A stretch of 64,000 nucleotides of DNA from Chitinophagales bacterium (GTDB taxonomy: Bacteria; Bacteroidota; Bacteroidia; Chitinophagales; UBA10324), in assembly GCA_013816805.1 (NCBI GenBank), contig JACDDS010000017.1, positions 29,286 to 93,285 on the forward strand, written 5' to 3'. The notes beneath the pieces are model-generated. The model ran no database searches. It saw nothing but the letters and a program-made list of their open reading frames with translations, and was not told the DNA's origin. How positions within the stretch are numbered: the first letter of the stretch is position 1; every line of letters starts with the position of its first letter. The position numbers and the translations under genes are program-made. Positions 37,950 through 47,003 of the stretch are shown one piece after another.

Positions 37950-39254
37950 ATGACGGAAATTATTTATCTGGCAATTAGCGCAGCTGTAGGTTTTGCATTA
38001 GCCTGGTTTATCATGCGGCATCAATCCTTATTAAAGATTTCAGCACTTTCATCTGAAAAAGATATGGCTGAATCGAGGTCAGCACATTTAATTCAGCAAA
38101 ATGTAAAATTGGAATTACAGTGTTCTGAGCAAACTGAAAAAATAATTACACTAAATGCTGATGTGTCAGGTGGCAAACGCGACATCGTTAATCTCAGACA
38201 AAAGTTGGAGGATCAAAAAGTAGAGCAAGAAGATATGCATGCGCGAATGAAAACAGAGTTCCAGGTTCTTGCGGATGATCTGCTGGAAGATAAAAGCAGG
38301 CGCTTTACCGAGCAAAATAAATCCAATATGGATGCTATTTTAAATCCGCTTTCAGAAAAGATAAAAGCTTTTGAAAAGAAAGTAGAAGAGACCTACGATA
38401 AAGAACTGCGTGACAAAATTTCTCTTCGCGAAGAAGTGAAAAAATTATATGATTTAAATGTAAGAATAAGCACGGAAGCTAACAATCTTACCAAAGCATT
38501 GCGCGGGGATACCCGTAAGCAGGGAAACTGGGGTGAATGGATTCTATTAAAAATTCTCGAACAATCAGGACTAAAAAAAGGAGTCGAATATGAAACACAG
38601 TTCATCACTACCTCACAGAACGGAACTGTTATAAAACCCGATGTTGTAATTTTTCTTCCCGACAATAAGCACCTGATTATCGATTCCAAGGTTTCTTTAA
38701 CTGCCTACGACCGATATGTGAATTGTGAGGAAGAAGGAGATATTGATAAATGCTTAAAAGAACATTTGATATCCGTCCGGAATCATATTAAGCTATTGGG
38801 TGAGAAAAGTTATTCTTCTGCACAGGGTTTAAGATCTCCGGATTTGGTACTGCTCTTTATGCCCCTTGAATCGTCATTCTCTCTGGCTGTTCAGCATGAT
38901 AATGAATTATTCAATTTTGCATGGGACCGGCAAATTGTAATTGTAAGCCCAACTACTCTTTTAGCTACGCTCACCACTGTTGCAAGCTTGTGGAAAATTG
39001 AAAATCAAAATAAGAACGCTTTGGAAATAGCACGGCTTAGCGGAATTATGTATGATAAACTTGTTGGCTTTATGGAAGATATGATTAAGGTAGGCAACTC
39101 TCTTCGCAATATGGACGATCAATACAAGTCGGCAATGAATAAGCTTCATGAAGGTAGCGGGAATGTTATTCGTACCGCAGAAAAGGTAAAGGAATTGGGG
39201 GCAAAAAATTCCAAAAGCCTTCCTTCCGGAATAATATTGAGAGCAGGTGAATAA
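37950..39254 (+). CDS. rmuC: DNA recombination protein RmuC
   Basis: A 434-aa protein with one N-terminal membrane segment (IIYLAISAAVGFALAWFIM), a long coiled coil (about 30-180) and the RmuC nuclease-like domain: GNWGEWILLKILEQSGL, KPDVVIFLPDNKHLIIDSKVSLTAY (with the D-S-K motif of PD-(D/E)XK folds) and FMPLESSFSLA. It is thought to limit DNA inversions at short repeats. It follows aroE by 26 bp. Confidence 0.92.
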   Translation: MTEIIYLAISAAVGFALAWFIMRHQSLLKISALSSEKDMAESRSAHLIQQNVKLELQCSEQTEKIITLNADVSGGKRDIVNLRQKLEDQKVEQEDMHARMKTEFQVLADDLLEDKSRRFTEQNKSNMDAILNPLSEKIKAFEKKVEETYDKELRDKISLREEVKKLYDLNVRISTEANNLTKALRGDTRKQGNWGEWILLKILEQSGLKKGVEYETQFITTSQNGTVIKPDVVIFLPDNKHLIIDSKVSLTAYDRYVNCEEEGDIDKCLKEHLISVRNHIKLLGEKSYSSAQGLRSPDLVLLFMPLESSFSLAVQHDNELFNFAWDRQIVIVSPTTLLATLTTVASLWKIENQNKNALEIARLSGIMYDKLVGFMEDMIKVGNSLRNMDDQYKSAMNKLHEGSGNVIRTAEKVKELGAKNSKSLPSGIILRAGE

Positions 39255-39276
39255 TTAATATAATACTGAAGAGTGA

Positions 39277-40875
39277 TCAGGCTTCTGCATTCTCAGTTTT
39301 AAACTCGCTTGTGGTATGAAAAGTAATTTCAGGATTTGTTTCCTGTATATTACGGAGCATCCATTGCGACGGTGAAAGGTATACCAGATGGTCGTCCTTA
39401 TCTGTAAAGATATTTTGAGACTTAAAGCGGATAAACTCTTCCAGCTTTTTTTTATCATACGAGGTTACCCAGCATGCCTTATAAATTTCACGGGGTATAA
39501 ATTCGCATGCTGCTCCATATTCATTCTTTAACCGGTGCTGAATAACTTCAAACTGAAGATCTCCAACCACGCCAACTACTTTCTTACTGCCGGGCTGCTG
39601 GTAAAATAACTGTGCGACGCCTTCTTCTGTCAGTTGCTCAATACCTTTTTCCAGCTGCTTGGTTTTCATAGGATCACGGTTAATCAGCTCCTTGAAGATC
39701 TCAGGCGAAAAATTTGGAATTCCTCTGAACTGCAATTTTTCTCCTTCCGTTAGGGTATCACCAATTTTAAAATTCCCTGTATCATAAAGTCCTATTACAT
39801 CTCCAGGAAATGCTTCTTCAATAATATTTCTTGCTGAAGCAAGAAAAGTTGCCGGGCTGCTGAATTTTAATTCTTTATCCAGCCGGCAATGGTAGATGTA
39901 TTTATTGCGTTCGAATTTTCCGGAAACGATTCTTACAAAAGCAATACGGTTACGGTGCTTGGGGTCAATGTTCGCATGAATTTTAAAAACAAAACCGGTG
40001 AAAGTCTCTTCATCAGGATCAATCATCCTTTTGTCAGTTTCCCTTCCCTGCGGTATCGGAGCAATATGTATAAACGTGTCGAGTAATTCTTTTACTCCGA
40101 AATTGTTTCGGGCGCTGCCAAAAAACACAGGTGCAATATCAGCAGCTAAATATTCTGCAATATTAAAATCCGGATAGACTCCATTCAGAAATAAAACATC
40201 TTCCCTTAATTGATTAGCGTCTTTCTCAATTAATTCATCCAGCAGGTAATCATTTAAATCAGTGAACTCAATACGGTCTTTCTCCACCGTTTGCTTTTCG
40301 GGCTGAAAAAGCTGCAGCGATTTATCGTAAAGATTATAAACACCTTTAAAGAGTGACCCTCTGTTTATTGGCCAGCTGAGCGGCTGTACATTTATCGAAA
40401 GTTTTTTTTCCAGTTCATCAAGAAGATCAAACGGATCTCTTCCCTCCAGGTCCATTTTATTAATGAAAACAATTACCGGAGTATTGCGCATCCGGCAGAC
40501 TTCCATTAGTTTTTCTGTTTGTGTTTCTACCCCTTTTGTAGCATCTATAACGAGGATCACGCTGTCAACAGCAGTCAGGGTACGATAAGTATCCTCAGCA
40601 AAATCCTTATGACCAGGGGTATCGAGCAAATTGATCAGGGTATCACTGTATTCGAACGTCATTACGGAAGTGGCCACTGATATTCCCCTTTGCCTTTCAA
40701 TTTCCATAAAATCGGAGGTAGCTGTTTTTCTGATCTTGTTCGATTTTACGGCGCCTGCAACCTGTATTGCACCGCCATACAGCAAGAACTTTTCCGTTAA
40801 TGTTGTTTTACCTGCATCAGGATGGCTGATAATAGCAAAAGTCCGTCTTCGGGCTCTCTCTTCTTTCAATTTCAT
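39277..40875 (-). CDS. prfC: Peptide chain release factor 3
   Basis: A protein of about 532 aa. It has the G1 motif of translational GTPases in [15 protein letters not shown], the RF3-specific [32 protein letters not shown] (split here for length: [14 protein letters not shown], then [14 protein letters not shown]), DTPGHKDF (G3) and INKMD (G4). The C-terminal FQVIQHRL-type segment appears as [15 protein letters not shown]3 releases RF1/RF2 from ribosomes after peptide release. I choose ATG 40875 over TTG 40884. The organism thus has RF2 (14753) and RF3 in this window. Confidence 0.95.
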   Translation of the reverse strand: MKLKEERARRRTFAIISHPDAGKTTLTEKFLLYGGAIQVAGAVKSNKIRKTATSDFMEIERQRGISVATSVMTFEYSDTLINLLDTPGHKDFAEDTYRTLTAVDSVILVIDATKGVETQTEKLMEVCRMRNTPVIVFINKMDLEGRDPFDLLDELEKKLSINVQPLSWPINRGSLFKGVYNLYDKSLQLFQPEKQTVEKDRIEFTDLNDYLLDELIEKDANQLREDVLFLNGVYPDFNIAEYLAADIAPVFFGSARNNFGVKELLDTFIHIAPIPQGRETDKRMIDPDEETFTGFVFKIHANIDPKHRNRIAFVRIVSGKFERNKYIYHCRLDKELKFSSPATFLASARNIIEEAFPGDVIGLYDTGNFKIGDTLTEGEKLQFRGIPNFSPEIFKELINRDPMKTKQLEKGIEQLTEEGVAQLFYQQPGSKKVVGVVGDLQFEVIQHRLKNEYGAACEFIPREIYKACWVTSYDKKKLEEFIRFKSQNIFTDKDDHLVYLSPSQWMLRNIQETNPEITFHTTSEFKTENAEA

Positions 40876-40948
40876 GATCCGCAAAACTAAGCGATAATTT
40901 TTTTTAAAATTTTTAAAAAATGCTTTAAATGATTATATTGAAATCATT

Positions 40949-42022
40949 ATGAATGATGACAATACAATCACCTATTTTAAAGGCCGTGGTGCTCAGATTA
41001 AACCGCGCAATAAATTTTTGAAACAGGAATATGTCGAGGAGCACATAGAAGGACTTGATGAAGCACTGCTATCCAGCCCCAATACACAGGTCTTCATTGA
41101 ACATCCTAAAAAGATCATTAATAAGGTTGATAGTCCTGATTTAGGATTGATGTTTTCAATGAATCCTTACCAGGGTTGCGAGCATGGATGCATTTATTGT
41201 TATGCAAGAAATACGCATCCATATTGGGGTTTTAGCGCAGGACTTGACTTCGAAAGCAAAATTATTGCAAAGCCAAATGCTGCCGAATTGCTTGAAAAAG
41301 AATTACAGCATCCTAAGCACCGTCCATTTCCAATCATGCTATCCGGAAATACGGACTGTTATCAGCCGCTGGAAAGTAAAATGAGAATTACAAGGCAAAT
41401 GCTGGAGGTCTTGCTGAAATATAAGCATCCTGTAGGAATGATTACCAAGAATTCTCTGATCCTGCGCGATCTCGATATACTTGCAGAATTAGCTTCATTG
41501 CATTTAGTGCATGTTTCTATTACTATTACGACCTTAAATGAAGAGTTAAGAAGGGTAATGGAGCCGCGCACGGCATCTTCCTTAAAGAGATTAAATACCG
41601 TAAAGGAATTAACAACACACGGAATACCTGTAAATGTGATGATGGCCCCCATTATACCATCGCTGAACAGTGACGAAATTCCTGCTGTATTAAAAGCAGC
41701 ATCAGAGCATGGTGCATTGGATGCACATTTTACAATAGTTCGCTTAAATGGAGATATTGCGCAAATTTTCCAGGATTGGGTACGAAAGAATTTTCCCGAT
41801 AGGGCAGAAAAAGTTTTGCATCATATAGCCGATTGTCATGGCGGCAAATTGAATGATAGCCGTTTTGGCGTCAGAATGCAGGGTGATGGCAAGATAGCTG
41901 AGTCCATCCACAGCTTATTTGCTGTTTCAAAGAACAAATATTTTAAGGATAAGCAATTACCGGAATACAACCTGAGCCTCTTTAACAATAGCAGGAATAA
42001 GGAACAGCTGAAATTATTTTAA
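40949..42022 (+). CDS. PA0069-type radical SAM protein
   Basis: A 357-aa protein with the radical SAM cluster CEHGCIYCYARNTH (CxxxCxxC) near residue 82. It is preceded by MNPYQGC and followed by LSGNTDCYQPLE and VSITITTLNEELRRVMEPRT, the family's usual order. The family is widespread and annotated as 'PA0069 family' or SplB-related, with function unknown. It is divergent from prfC. This intact copy is a distant relative of the broken SplB-like gene at 1412, not its replacement. Confidence 0.9.
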   Translation: MNDDNTITYFKGRGAQIKPRNKFLKQEYVEEHIEGLDEALLSSPNTQVFIEHPKKIINKVDSPDLGLMFSMNPYQGCEHGCIYCYARNTHPYWGFSAGLDFESKIIAKPNAAELLEKELQHPKHRPFPIMLSGNTDCYQPLESKMRITRQMLEVLLKYKHPVGMITKNSLILRDLDILAELASLHLVHVSITITTLNEELRRVMEPRTASSLKRLNTVKELTTHGIPVNVMMAPIIPSLNSDEIPAVLKAASEHGALDAHFTIVRLNGDIAQIFQDWVRKNFPDRAEKVLHHIADCHGGKLNDSRFGVRMQGDGKIAESIHSLFAVSKNKYFKDKQLPEYNLSLFNNSRNKEQLKLF

Positions 42023-42208
42023 GGCTATCTTCTGTTTAAAAACTTCATTCCTTTCTTATAAGATGTATTTGATAATCCATTTCAAAAATTAATTGGAAAT
42101 GGGGATCTCATCGCTCACAATAAGCTATTCAAGTACTTAACCGTATTCCTTCCTTTATGGAATAAAGAGAGGAAATATTTAATCGTTTATATCCTTCAGG
42201 TCTAAGCA

Positions 42209-42249
42209 GGTCTGTAGTGAGCGAACTAAGTTCGCATCCTTAACAGACC
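42209..42249. repeat. Nested inverted repeat (two-stem hairpin) in the intergenic region before exonuclease III
   Basis: GGTCTGT (42209-42215) pairs with ACAGACC (42243-42249), and inside it GCGAAC (42221-42226) pairs with GTTCGC (42230-42235) around a TAA loop. The stem has no T-rich tail, so it is not a typical terminator. It could be a regulatory structure in the exonuclease leader or a mobile palindromic repeat. The rest of the 264-bp gap shows nothing I recognise. Confidence 0.6.
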
Positions 42250-42286
42250 AGGAAGTTATTTATTTTCGTTCGCGAAAAATTAGATT

Positions 42287-43066
42287 ATGAGTAATGAAAG
42301 CTTTAGAATTTTATGCTGGAACATCAATGGCTTGCGTGCCATATGGAAAAAAGGTTTTCCGGATTGGCTTTCGAAAGAAGCACCGGATATTCTTTGCCTT
42401 CAGGAAACAAAAGTAACACGTGATCAGCTGGATTATGAAGTAACAAATTTCGAAGATTATAAAAGTTATTTTTTTGCTGCCGAAAAAAAAGGATATTCCG
42501 GTGTGGGTGTATACACATTGCATGAACCTTTAAATGTAAAGATGGGATTCGGCAATCCGCTTTTTGATTCTGAGGGAAGGGTTATAGAAATGGAGTTTGA
42601 AAAGTTTTTTTTATTTAATGTCTATTTTCCAAATGGTGGAAGGGGCCCTGAACGTGTAAAATACAAGCTTGATTTTTACAAAGAACTTTTTAACCGTTGT
42701 GAACAATTACGAGCCACGAACAAATTTATTATTGTATGTGGCGACTATAATACGGCACATAAGGAGATAGATATTGCACGGCCCAGGGAAAATGAGAAAT
42801 TCAGCGGTTTTCTTCCCGAAGAAAGGGCATGGATGGATAAGATTGTTGAAATGGGTTATATCGATGTTTTCCGCGAATTTAACCAGGAGCCCAATTGGTA
42901 TACCTACTGGGATAATGTTACCCGCGCACGCGAAAGAAATGTAGGCTGGCGTATAGATTATTTCTTTATCAATAAAGAAGCGCGTAACCAGGTATCAAAA
43001 GCCCATATTCATATGGACGTAATGGGAAGCGACCATTGCCCTATCGAACTGCAATTGGATTTGTAA
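42287..43066 (+). CDS. xth: Exodeoxyribonuclease III
   Basis: A 259-aa protein of the exonuclease III/AP endonuclease family. Catalytic segments are LCWNINGLRAI (Asn), ILCLQETKV (metal-binding Glu), VCGDYNTAHKEIDIARP (Asp/Asn), GWRIDYFFIN (Asp) and MGSDHCPIEL (Asp-His pair). It incises DNA at abasic sites and removes 3' blocks. The length is typical. Confidence 0.94.
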   Translation: MSNESFRILCWNINGLRAIWKKGFPDWLSKEAPDILCLQETKVTRDQLDYEVTNFEDYKSYFFAAEKKGYSGVGVYTLHEPLNVKMGFGNPLFDSEGRVIEMEFEKFFLFNVYFPNGGRGPERVKYKLDFYKELFNRCEQLRATNKFIIVCGDYNTAHKEIDIARPRENEKFSGFLPEERAWMDKIVEMGYIDVFREFNQEPNWYTYWDNVTRARERNVGWRIDYFFINKEARNQVSKAHIHMDVMGSDHCPIELQLDL

Positions 43067-43373
43067 TATTGAAATCCTCTTTACTCTTTTACCATTTATC
43101 TATTTTCAAGTTCTTTCCGGAGATCGCTTTTCAAAGTAAACGCCCTTGGGTCAGGTATGTAATGATACACTGCTGAATCTTCGAAGGAATTGATTAAGAA
43201 TGCTATAGATGTTAATGAAACTTCTACCGATATGATGAACCACTTTAAACTGGATTTTTACCATTTGCCTTGCAAAACCCTTAATCAAATATGATTTTTT
43301 GATTATTAATGATCCGGAATAGGTTGTCCGCACATTTAAGAACAGAAAAAATTATATCGGTTTCGATAATTAT
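43067..43373. other. 307-bp intergenic region without a confirmed gene
   Basis: The gap separates exonuclease III from the convergent exporter gene of the peptide locus. No tRNA, terminator or supported gene is visible. On the minus strand a frame of about 54 codons (43096-43257) ends in a protein-like DLRKELENR but has no acceptable start codon, so I leave it uncalled. Confidence 0.5.
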
Positions 43374-45185
43374 TCAGGCATCAATTTCCAATTGATTTTT
43401 AACAAGCTGATAATAATTTCCTTTATGCTGTAATAGTGATTCGTGATTGCCTTCTTCCACAATTCGTCCTTCCTCTATTACAACTATTTTGTCAGCATTC
43501 TGTACCGTACTCAATCTGTGAGCAACAAAAATTACCGTTCTCTGATTGCCGTATTTGTCTTTTTTACGAAAGTATTCATTGAGATTTTCAATTATCAGCC
43601 GCTCATTATTTGCATCCAGCGAGTTAGTTGCTTCGTCAAAAAAAATGTATTGAGGATCTTTATAGATTGTGCGGGCAATAAGAATTCTTTGCTTTTGTCC
43701 CTGGCTCACTTCCAGACCCTCTTCACCAATCTTTGTTTTAAAGCCCAGTGGCAGCGACATTATAAAATTATAGATGTTTGCAGTTTTGCAGGCTTCAACT
43801 AAAGCATCAGGGTTTATATCTTCAGTATTGAGGGCAATATTTTGTTCGATCGTATCATCAAAAATAAAGCTGTTTTGCATGACGCTGCCGCACTTACTGC
43901 GCCAATAGGATGGACTTATTTGCATAAAATTGTATTTACTCATACAAATTCTTCCTTCATACTTATCAAAATAATGAAGCAGCATTTTCAGCACGGTGGT
44001 TTTGCCGCTTCCGCTTGTGCCGACTATTGCTGTTATTTTACCTGCGGGTATTACGAGGTTAATATTTTTTAAAGTTTTTTCCGGAGTTGTATTATCGTAG
44101 CTGAAGCTTACATTTTCAAATTCTATATCGCCAGTAAAGGTGAGGTTCTTGTTATAAATAAAGCTTGCCTTTTCTTCATTTTCCTGTGAATAAATTTCAT
44201 TTAGTCTTTTCAGGCTCAGCTTTACATCCTGGCCGTTTTGAATAAATGTTATCAGCTGCTCAATGGGCGCCTGCAGCTGCCCGAGTATGAAAGTAGTGGC
44301 TAACAGCGTGCCCAGTGTAGAATTTCCGTCAATTACAGATTTTGCAATAACCAAAGTGATTAATGCATTTTTCAATTCATTAATAATGAATGAGCCTGTC
44401 GATTGTATTTGAGATACTTTTAATGACTTTACACTGTTGATCATACCCTTCGTATGCGTTCTCAGCCACTTCTGCTGCATGCGGCTTTCGCAGTTGTATA
44501 ATTTAATTTCGTGCATACCTACCACCATCTCAAAAATAACATCCTGCTCTTTTGAACTTACTTCAAATCTTTCATTATCCAAAGCGCGGCGTTTTTTAAG
44601 GAAATAAAAAATCCATGAAAAATAAAGTATGGTGCCGCCTAAAAAAAGAAAGAAAGAAGAAACGTTATAGCCGATTAAAATAATTGTAAATACTATAAAA
44701 GTAAATACAGAATAAAGTGCAGTAAAAGTATGTTCGGTAAGAAATAGCTTTATCCGCTCATTATCATAGTTACGCTGGATAATGTCACCTGTATTACGGG
44801 TGTCGAAAAAGCGAAGCGGAAGCTGCATTAATTTAGCCCAAAATACTGAGAGAATTCTTACCAGAATGGTATTACTTATAGTAAGCAGAATTTTATTCCT
44901 GATGAATTCTGAGATTATTTTTCCAAACAGCAAAGCGAACTCCGCTAATATCAATATCTCAACAAATGATAGATTTTTCTCGTTTACTCCTTTATCTACA
45001 ATGTTCTTTGTGATGCCCGGCAGAGAAAATTCAGCAAAGGCAGAAACTGCTATTGTAAATATTATAATAGCATATGATTTTTTTGGAGCAGAAAAATACT
45101 TGAATAGAAGATTCCAGTCATTTTTCTTAACTGATTCATCTTTAAGCTGAAAAAATGTTTCTGTAGGTTCAAGAAACATCGCCAT
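43374..45185 (-). CDS. Peptide-exporting ABC transporter, membrane and ATPase part (frame-split from the C39 peptidase part)
   Basis: A 603-aa open part of a PCAT-type exporter. A six-helix ABC membrane domain (about 20-320) is followed by an ATPase domain with Walker A GTSGSGKTTV, Q-loop, signature VSQGQKQRILIA, Walker B YIFFDEATNSLD and the H-loop in FVAHRLSTV. The same frame is open upstream to 45272 and reads LIADPATGIEKVSERDIQEKF before the first ATG, which is the normal junction between a C39 peptidase and its transporter. The true gene is therefore 43374-45568, interrupted by a one-base shift at a run of 11 A. By family it would cleave the leader after the double glycine and export the mature peptide. 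It is the last gene of the RiPP operon. Confidence 0.85.
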   Translation of the reverse strand: MAMFLEPTETFFQLKDESVKKNDWNLLFKYFSAPKKSYAIIIFTIAVSAFAEFSLPGITKNIVDKGVNEKNLSFVEILILAEFALLFGKIISEFIRNKILLTISNTILVRILSVFWAKLMQLPLRFFDTRNTGDIIQRNYDNERIKLFLTEHTFTALYSVFTFIVFTIILIGYNVSSFFLFLGGTILYFSWIFYFLKKRRALDNERFEVSSKEQDVIFEMVVGMHEIKLYNCESRMQQKWLRTHTKGMINSVKSLKVSQIQSTGSFIINELKNALITLVIAKSVIDGNSTLGTLLATTFILGQLQAPIEQLITFIQNGQDVKLSLKRLNEIYSQENEEKASFIYNKNLTFTGDIEFENVSFSYDNTTPEKTLKNINLVIPAGKITAIVGTSGSGKTTVLKMLLHYFDKYEGRICMSKYNFMQISPSYWRSKCGSVMQNSFIFDDTIEQNIALNTEDINPDALVEACKTANIYNFIMSLPLGFKTKIGEEGLEVSQGQKQRILIARTIYKDPQYIFFDEATNSLDANNERLIIENLNEYFRKKDKYGNQRTVIFVAHRLSTVQNADKIVVIEEGRIVEEGNHESLLQHKGNYYQLVKNQLEIDA

Positions 45186-45268
45186 ACCCTGTAACTCAGC
45201 ATCTAATGCAAACTTTTCCTGTATATCTCTTTCACTTACTTTCTCAATACCGGTTGCAGGATCGGCAA

Positions 45269-45568
45269 TTAATTTTTTTTTTTGTTAAACAGCACAACAA
45301 AATGCTCTTCCTTCCAAAATAAAATACACGGGAATGTACCGTTTTCAATAATGTTTGAAAAAGTTGATTTAACAGCTATGGCCTTAAATCCTAATTGTTC
45401 TGCAGCCATCTTTATTGAGAGAAAACTTACACCAAGCTTTGAATAGTTTGTATTGTTTCTAAGAACTTCTAACGAAATATTTTTGCCATAATATTTGCAG
45501 ATCATTTGCAGACAGGTTGGCCCACAATCTTTTGTATAGTCCTGCGGTATGAAGGGAAACTTTGCCAT
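45269..45568 (-). CDS. C39 (double-glycine) peptidase domain, N-terminal part of the exporter
   Basis: A 99-aa frame with the C39 pattern: Gln9 and catalytic Cys15 in QDYTKDCGPTCLQMI and the catalytic His89 in EEHFVVLF. The expected Asp follows only after the frame break (LIADPATG). On its own it stops at FNKKKN*. With 9 or 12 instead of 11 A, it would read on as KKKLIADPATG into the transporter frame. The start ATG 45568 lies 9 bp after the SPASM gene stop, so translation is probably coupled. Confidence 0.85.
   Translation of the reverse strand: MAKFPFIPQDYTKDCGPTCLQMICKYYGKNISLEVLRNNTNYSKLGVSFLSIKMAAEQLGFKAIAVKSTFSNIIENGTFPCILFWKEEHFVVLFNKKKN
45273..45283 (-). other. Run of 11 A (coding strand) that breaks the exporter frame
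   Basis: The coding strand reads AAC, then 11 A, then TTAATTGCC. Eleven A give a stop (TAA), whereas a multiple of three restores the conserved frame. A run this long is prone to polymerase slippage and to sequencing error. Either a true frameshift with slippage-rescued expression or a base-calling error would explain it. Confidence 0.8.
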
Positions 45569-45577
45569 TATCTTAAA

Positions 45578-46681
45578 TTAAAACACTATGTTTTTAAACT
45601 CATAAAATTCTGCCACCTCAGCAAATTCAGGAATGGCTGACTTATTCTTTATCCATTCTCCGGAGTACGGATCATAACTGCATTTCAATGGTTTAGAAAA
45701 CGGATCGTCAGGGTGCTCAACAAATGCTCTGCAATCCAGGCAAATATGCCTGAACTCACAATCCATACATATTTTAATATCATCTTTTGTAATTTTCCAC
45801 TTAGCTAAAAAAGAAGGATTGGAAACAACATCATTTAAGCTGGTCGTATTAATATGCCCGTAATTTTCAGCCATTGACGGGCAGTTTTTAATATAACCGC
45901 AGGCATCAATAGAAATTTTTTTATTTAAGCAGGTATTATACTTAAGGCTTTCCGCAAAAAAATCCATGTTAACTGTAAAGAAAGCAGGATTTACAATGCC
46001 ACAGCATTTATTGCTGTTGATTACATCGGTTGTTAGATTAATATTTGTTAAAGTGTTAGCTACGGTATAATTTTTATTGAAAGGGCTGCTATGCACAGTT
46101 AATTTGCTTAAGCGAAGATATTTATTTGAAAATTCAGATAAAAACTTACTTTCATTTGCTTGAACAGAAAAAGGAATAAGAATTTCAACATTTGTAATGA
46201 TGCTGTTTTCGAGTAAATCAAAAACAGGATAACAATAGCTAAAGCTATGTTTATCAAAAATTCTTATTTGCAGATTTGAACAGCCAAGCTCAGTTAATTG
46301 GCTGATTATTTTGTTCCAGTCATGATTACTTCTGTAATCTACATCTACAATGGAATTATCAATAATTGACGGAGTTTCGAATTTCAGTTCGGCATCCGGA
46401 AATGACTTTAATTCATCTTTGGTACACCAGAAAATATATTCCTTTTCATAGAGATATAAGAAGTACTCATTTAAGGTTGAATGCTCTTCATTGTTGAAAC
46501 TATCGAATATTTTTTTCAAGCTCTTGTCAGCATATTTTTTAAGTATAAAATATAAAGAATTCGGAATGAAATCAAAATTTTGTCTGCCCAAATCACAAAT
46601 AATCGATCTTGTATGTCCTTTTACTGGAATACAGTCGGAGAATAGTTTGAAATATGTATTATCATCAACTTCAAAAGCCAT
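45578..46681 (-). CDS. gwsS: SPASM-domain peptide maturase of a grasp-with-spasm system
   Basis: A 367-aa protein that looks like a radical SAM/SPASM peptide maturase but has no CxxxCxxC motif in its N-terminal half. The C-terminal half carries the SPASM cysteine set: NKCCGIVNPAFF, CLNKKISIDACGYIKNCPSM, and CMDCEFRHICLDCRAF. This pairing of a SPASM protein lacking the SAM cluster with an ATP-grasp ligase is the 'grasp-with-spasm' arrangement known from Bacteroidota genome surveys. It presumably helps modify or bind the precursor, though chemistry is unknown. It lies 55 bp after the 88-aa gene and 9 bp before the exporter. Confidence 0.85.
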   Translation of the reverse strand: MAFEVDDNTYFKLFSDCIPVKGHTRSIICDLGRQNFDFIPNSLYFILKKYADKSLKKIFDSFNNEEHSTLNEYFLYLYEKEYIFWCTKDELKSFPDAELKFETPSIIDNSIVDVDYRSNHDWNKIISQLTELGCSNLQIRIFDKHSFSYCYPVFDLLENSIITNVEILIPFSVQANESKFLSEFSNKYLRLSKLTVHSSPFNKNYTVANTLTNINLTTDVINSNKCCGIVNPAFFTVNMDFFAESLKYNTCLNKKISIDACGYIKNCPSMAENYGHINTTSLNDVVSNPSFLAKWKITKDDIKICMDCEFRHICLDCRAFVEHPDDPFSKPLKCSYDPYSGEWIKNKSAIPEFAEVAEFYEFKNIVF

Positions 46682-46736
46682 TTTTTCTTCAGTGCTGTTT
46701 AATTAATACAAAAAAGTAATGACTTTATCTGCCGTG

Positions 46737-47003
46737 TTATATTAATTCAGGAGATTGGTCATTTTGTTTAGGCAAAAATATTCTGCTGATAGGCTTATAA
46801 TATGCTCCTGTTTGCATATACCTGGAGGTTTGATATCTGTCAATCTGAAACGGTTTCCAGTTTGCCGTTTCTGTCTCGTCAGGCGGTTGTTCCTGATTCA
46901 GAACTCCTTCCCGATAATTCTTAACTTCATTAAGATATCTGAACGCTACCGGAAGATCTTTTAAGTTTTCAGCTATTTCCTTAATAAGAGTTAATTTTTC
47001 CAT
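46737..47003 (-). CDS. 88-aa protein of the grasp-with-spasm operon, unknown function
   Basis: A small soluble protein (MEKLTLIKEIAENLKDL at the start) with a predicted helix, followed by PPDETETANWKPFQIDRYQTS and ending in KPISRIFLPKQND. It has no double glycine, no signal peptide and no known domain. It overlaps the ATP-grasp stop by 13 bp and so is translationally coupled to it. It could be a leader-binding adaptor, a partner of the SPASM protein or a second unusual substrate. The sequence does not decide. Confidence 0.65.
   Translation of the reverse strand: MEKLTLIKEIAENLKDLPVAFRYLNEVKNYREGVLNQEQPPDETETANWKPFQIDRYQTSRYMQTGAYYKPISRIFLPKQNDQSPELI

Noticed and set aside
40949..42022. PA0069-type protein as part of the peptide-modification locus
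   Set aside because: Although it is a radical SAM protein near the RiPP genes, it is on the opposite strand, separated by exonuclease III, and belongs to a family found in unrelated contexts.
42209..42249. Rho-independent terminator for the PA0069-type gene
   Set aside because: The stem has no T-rich tail and lies ~190 bp after the stop, so a terminator is not supported.
43096..43257. Minus-strand frame of about 54 codons ending in LKSDLRKELENR
   Set aside because: It looks protein-like at the end, but a stop lies directly upstream and no ATG, GTG or TTG gives a sensible start. Possibly a relic or chance.
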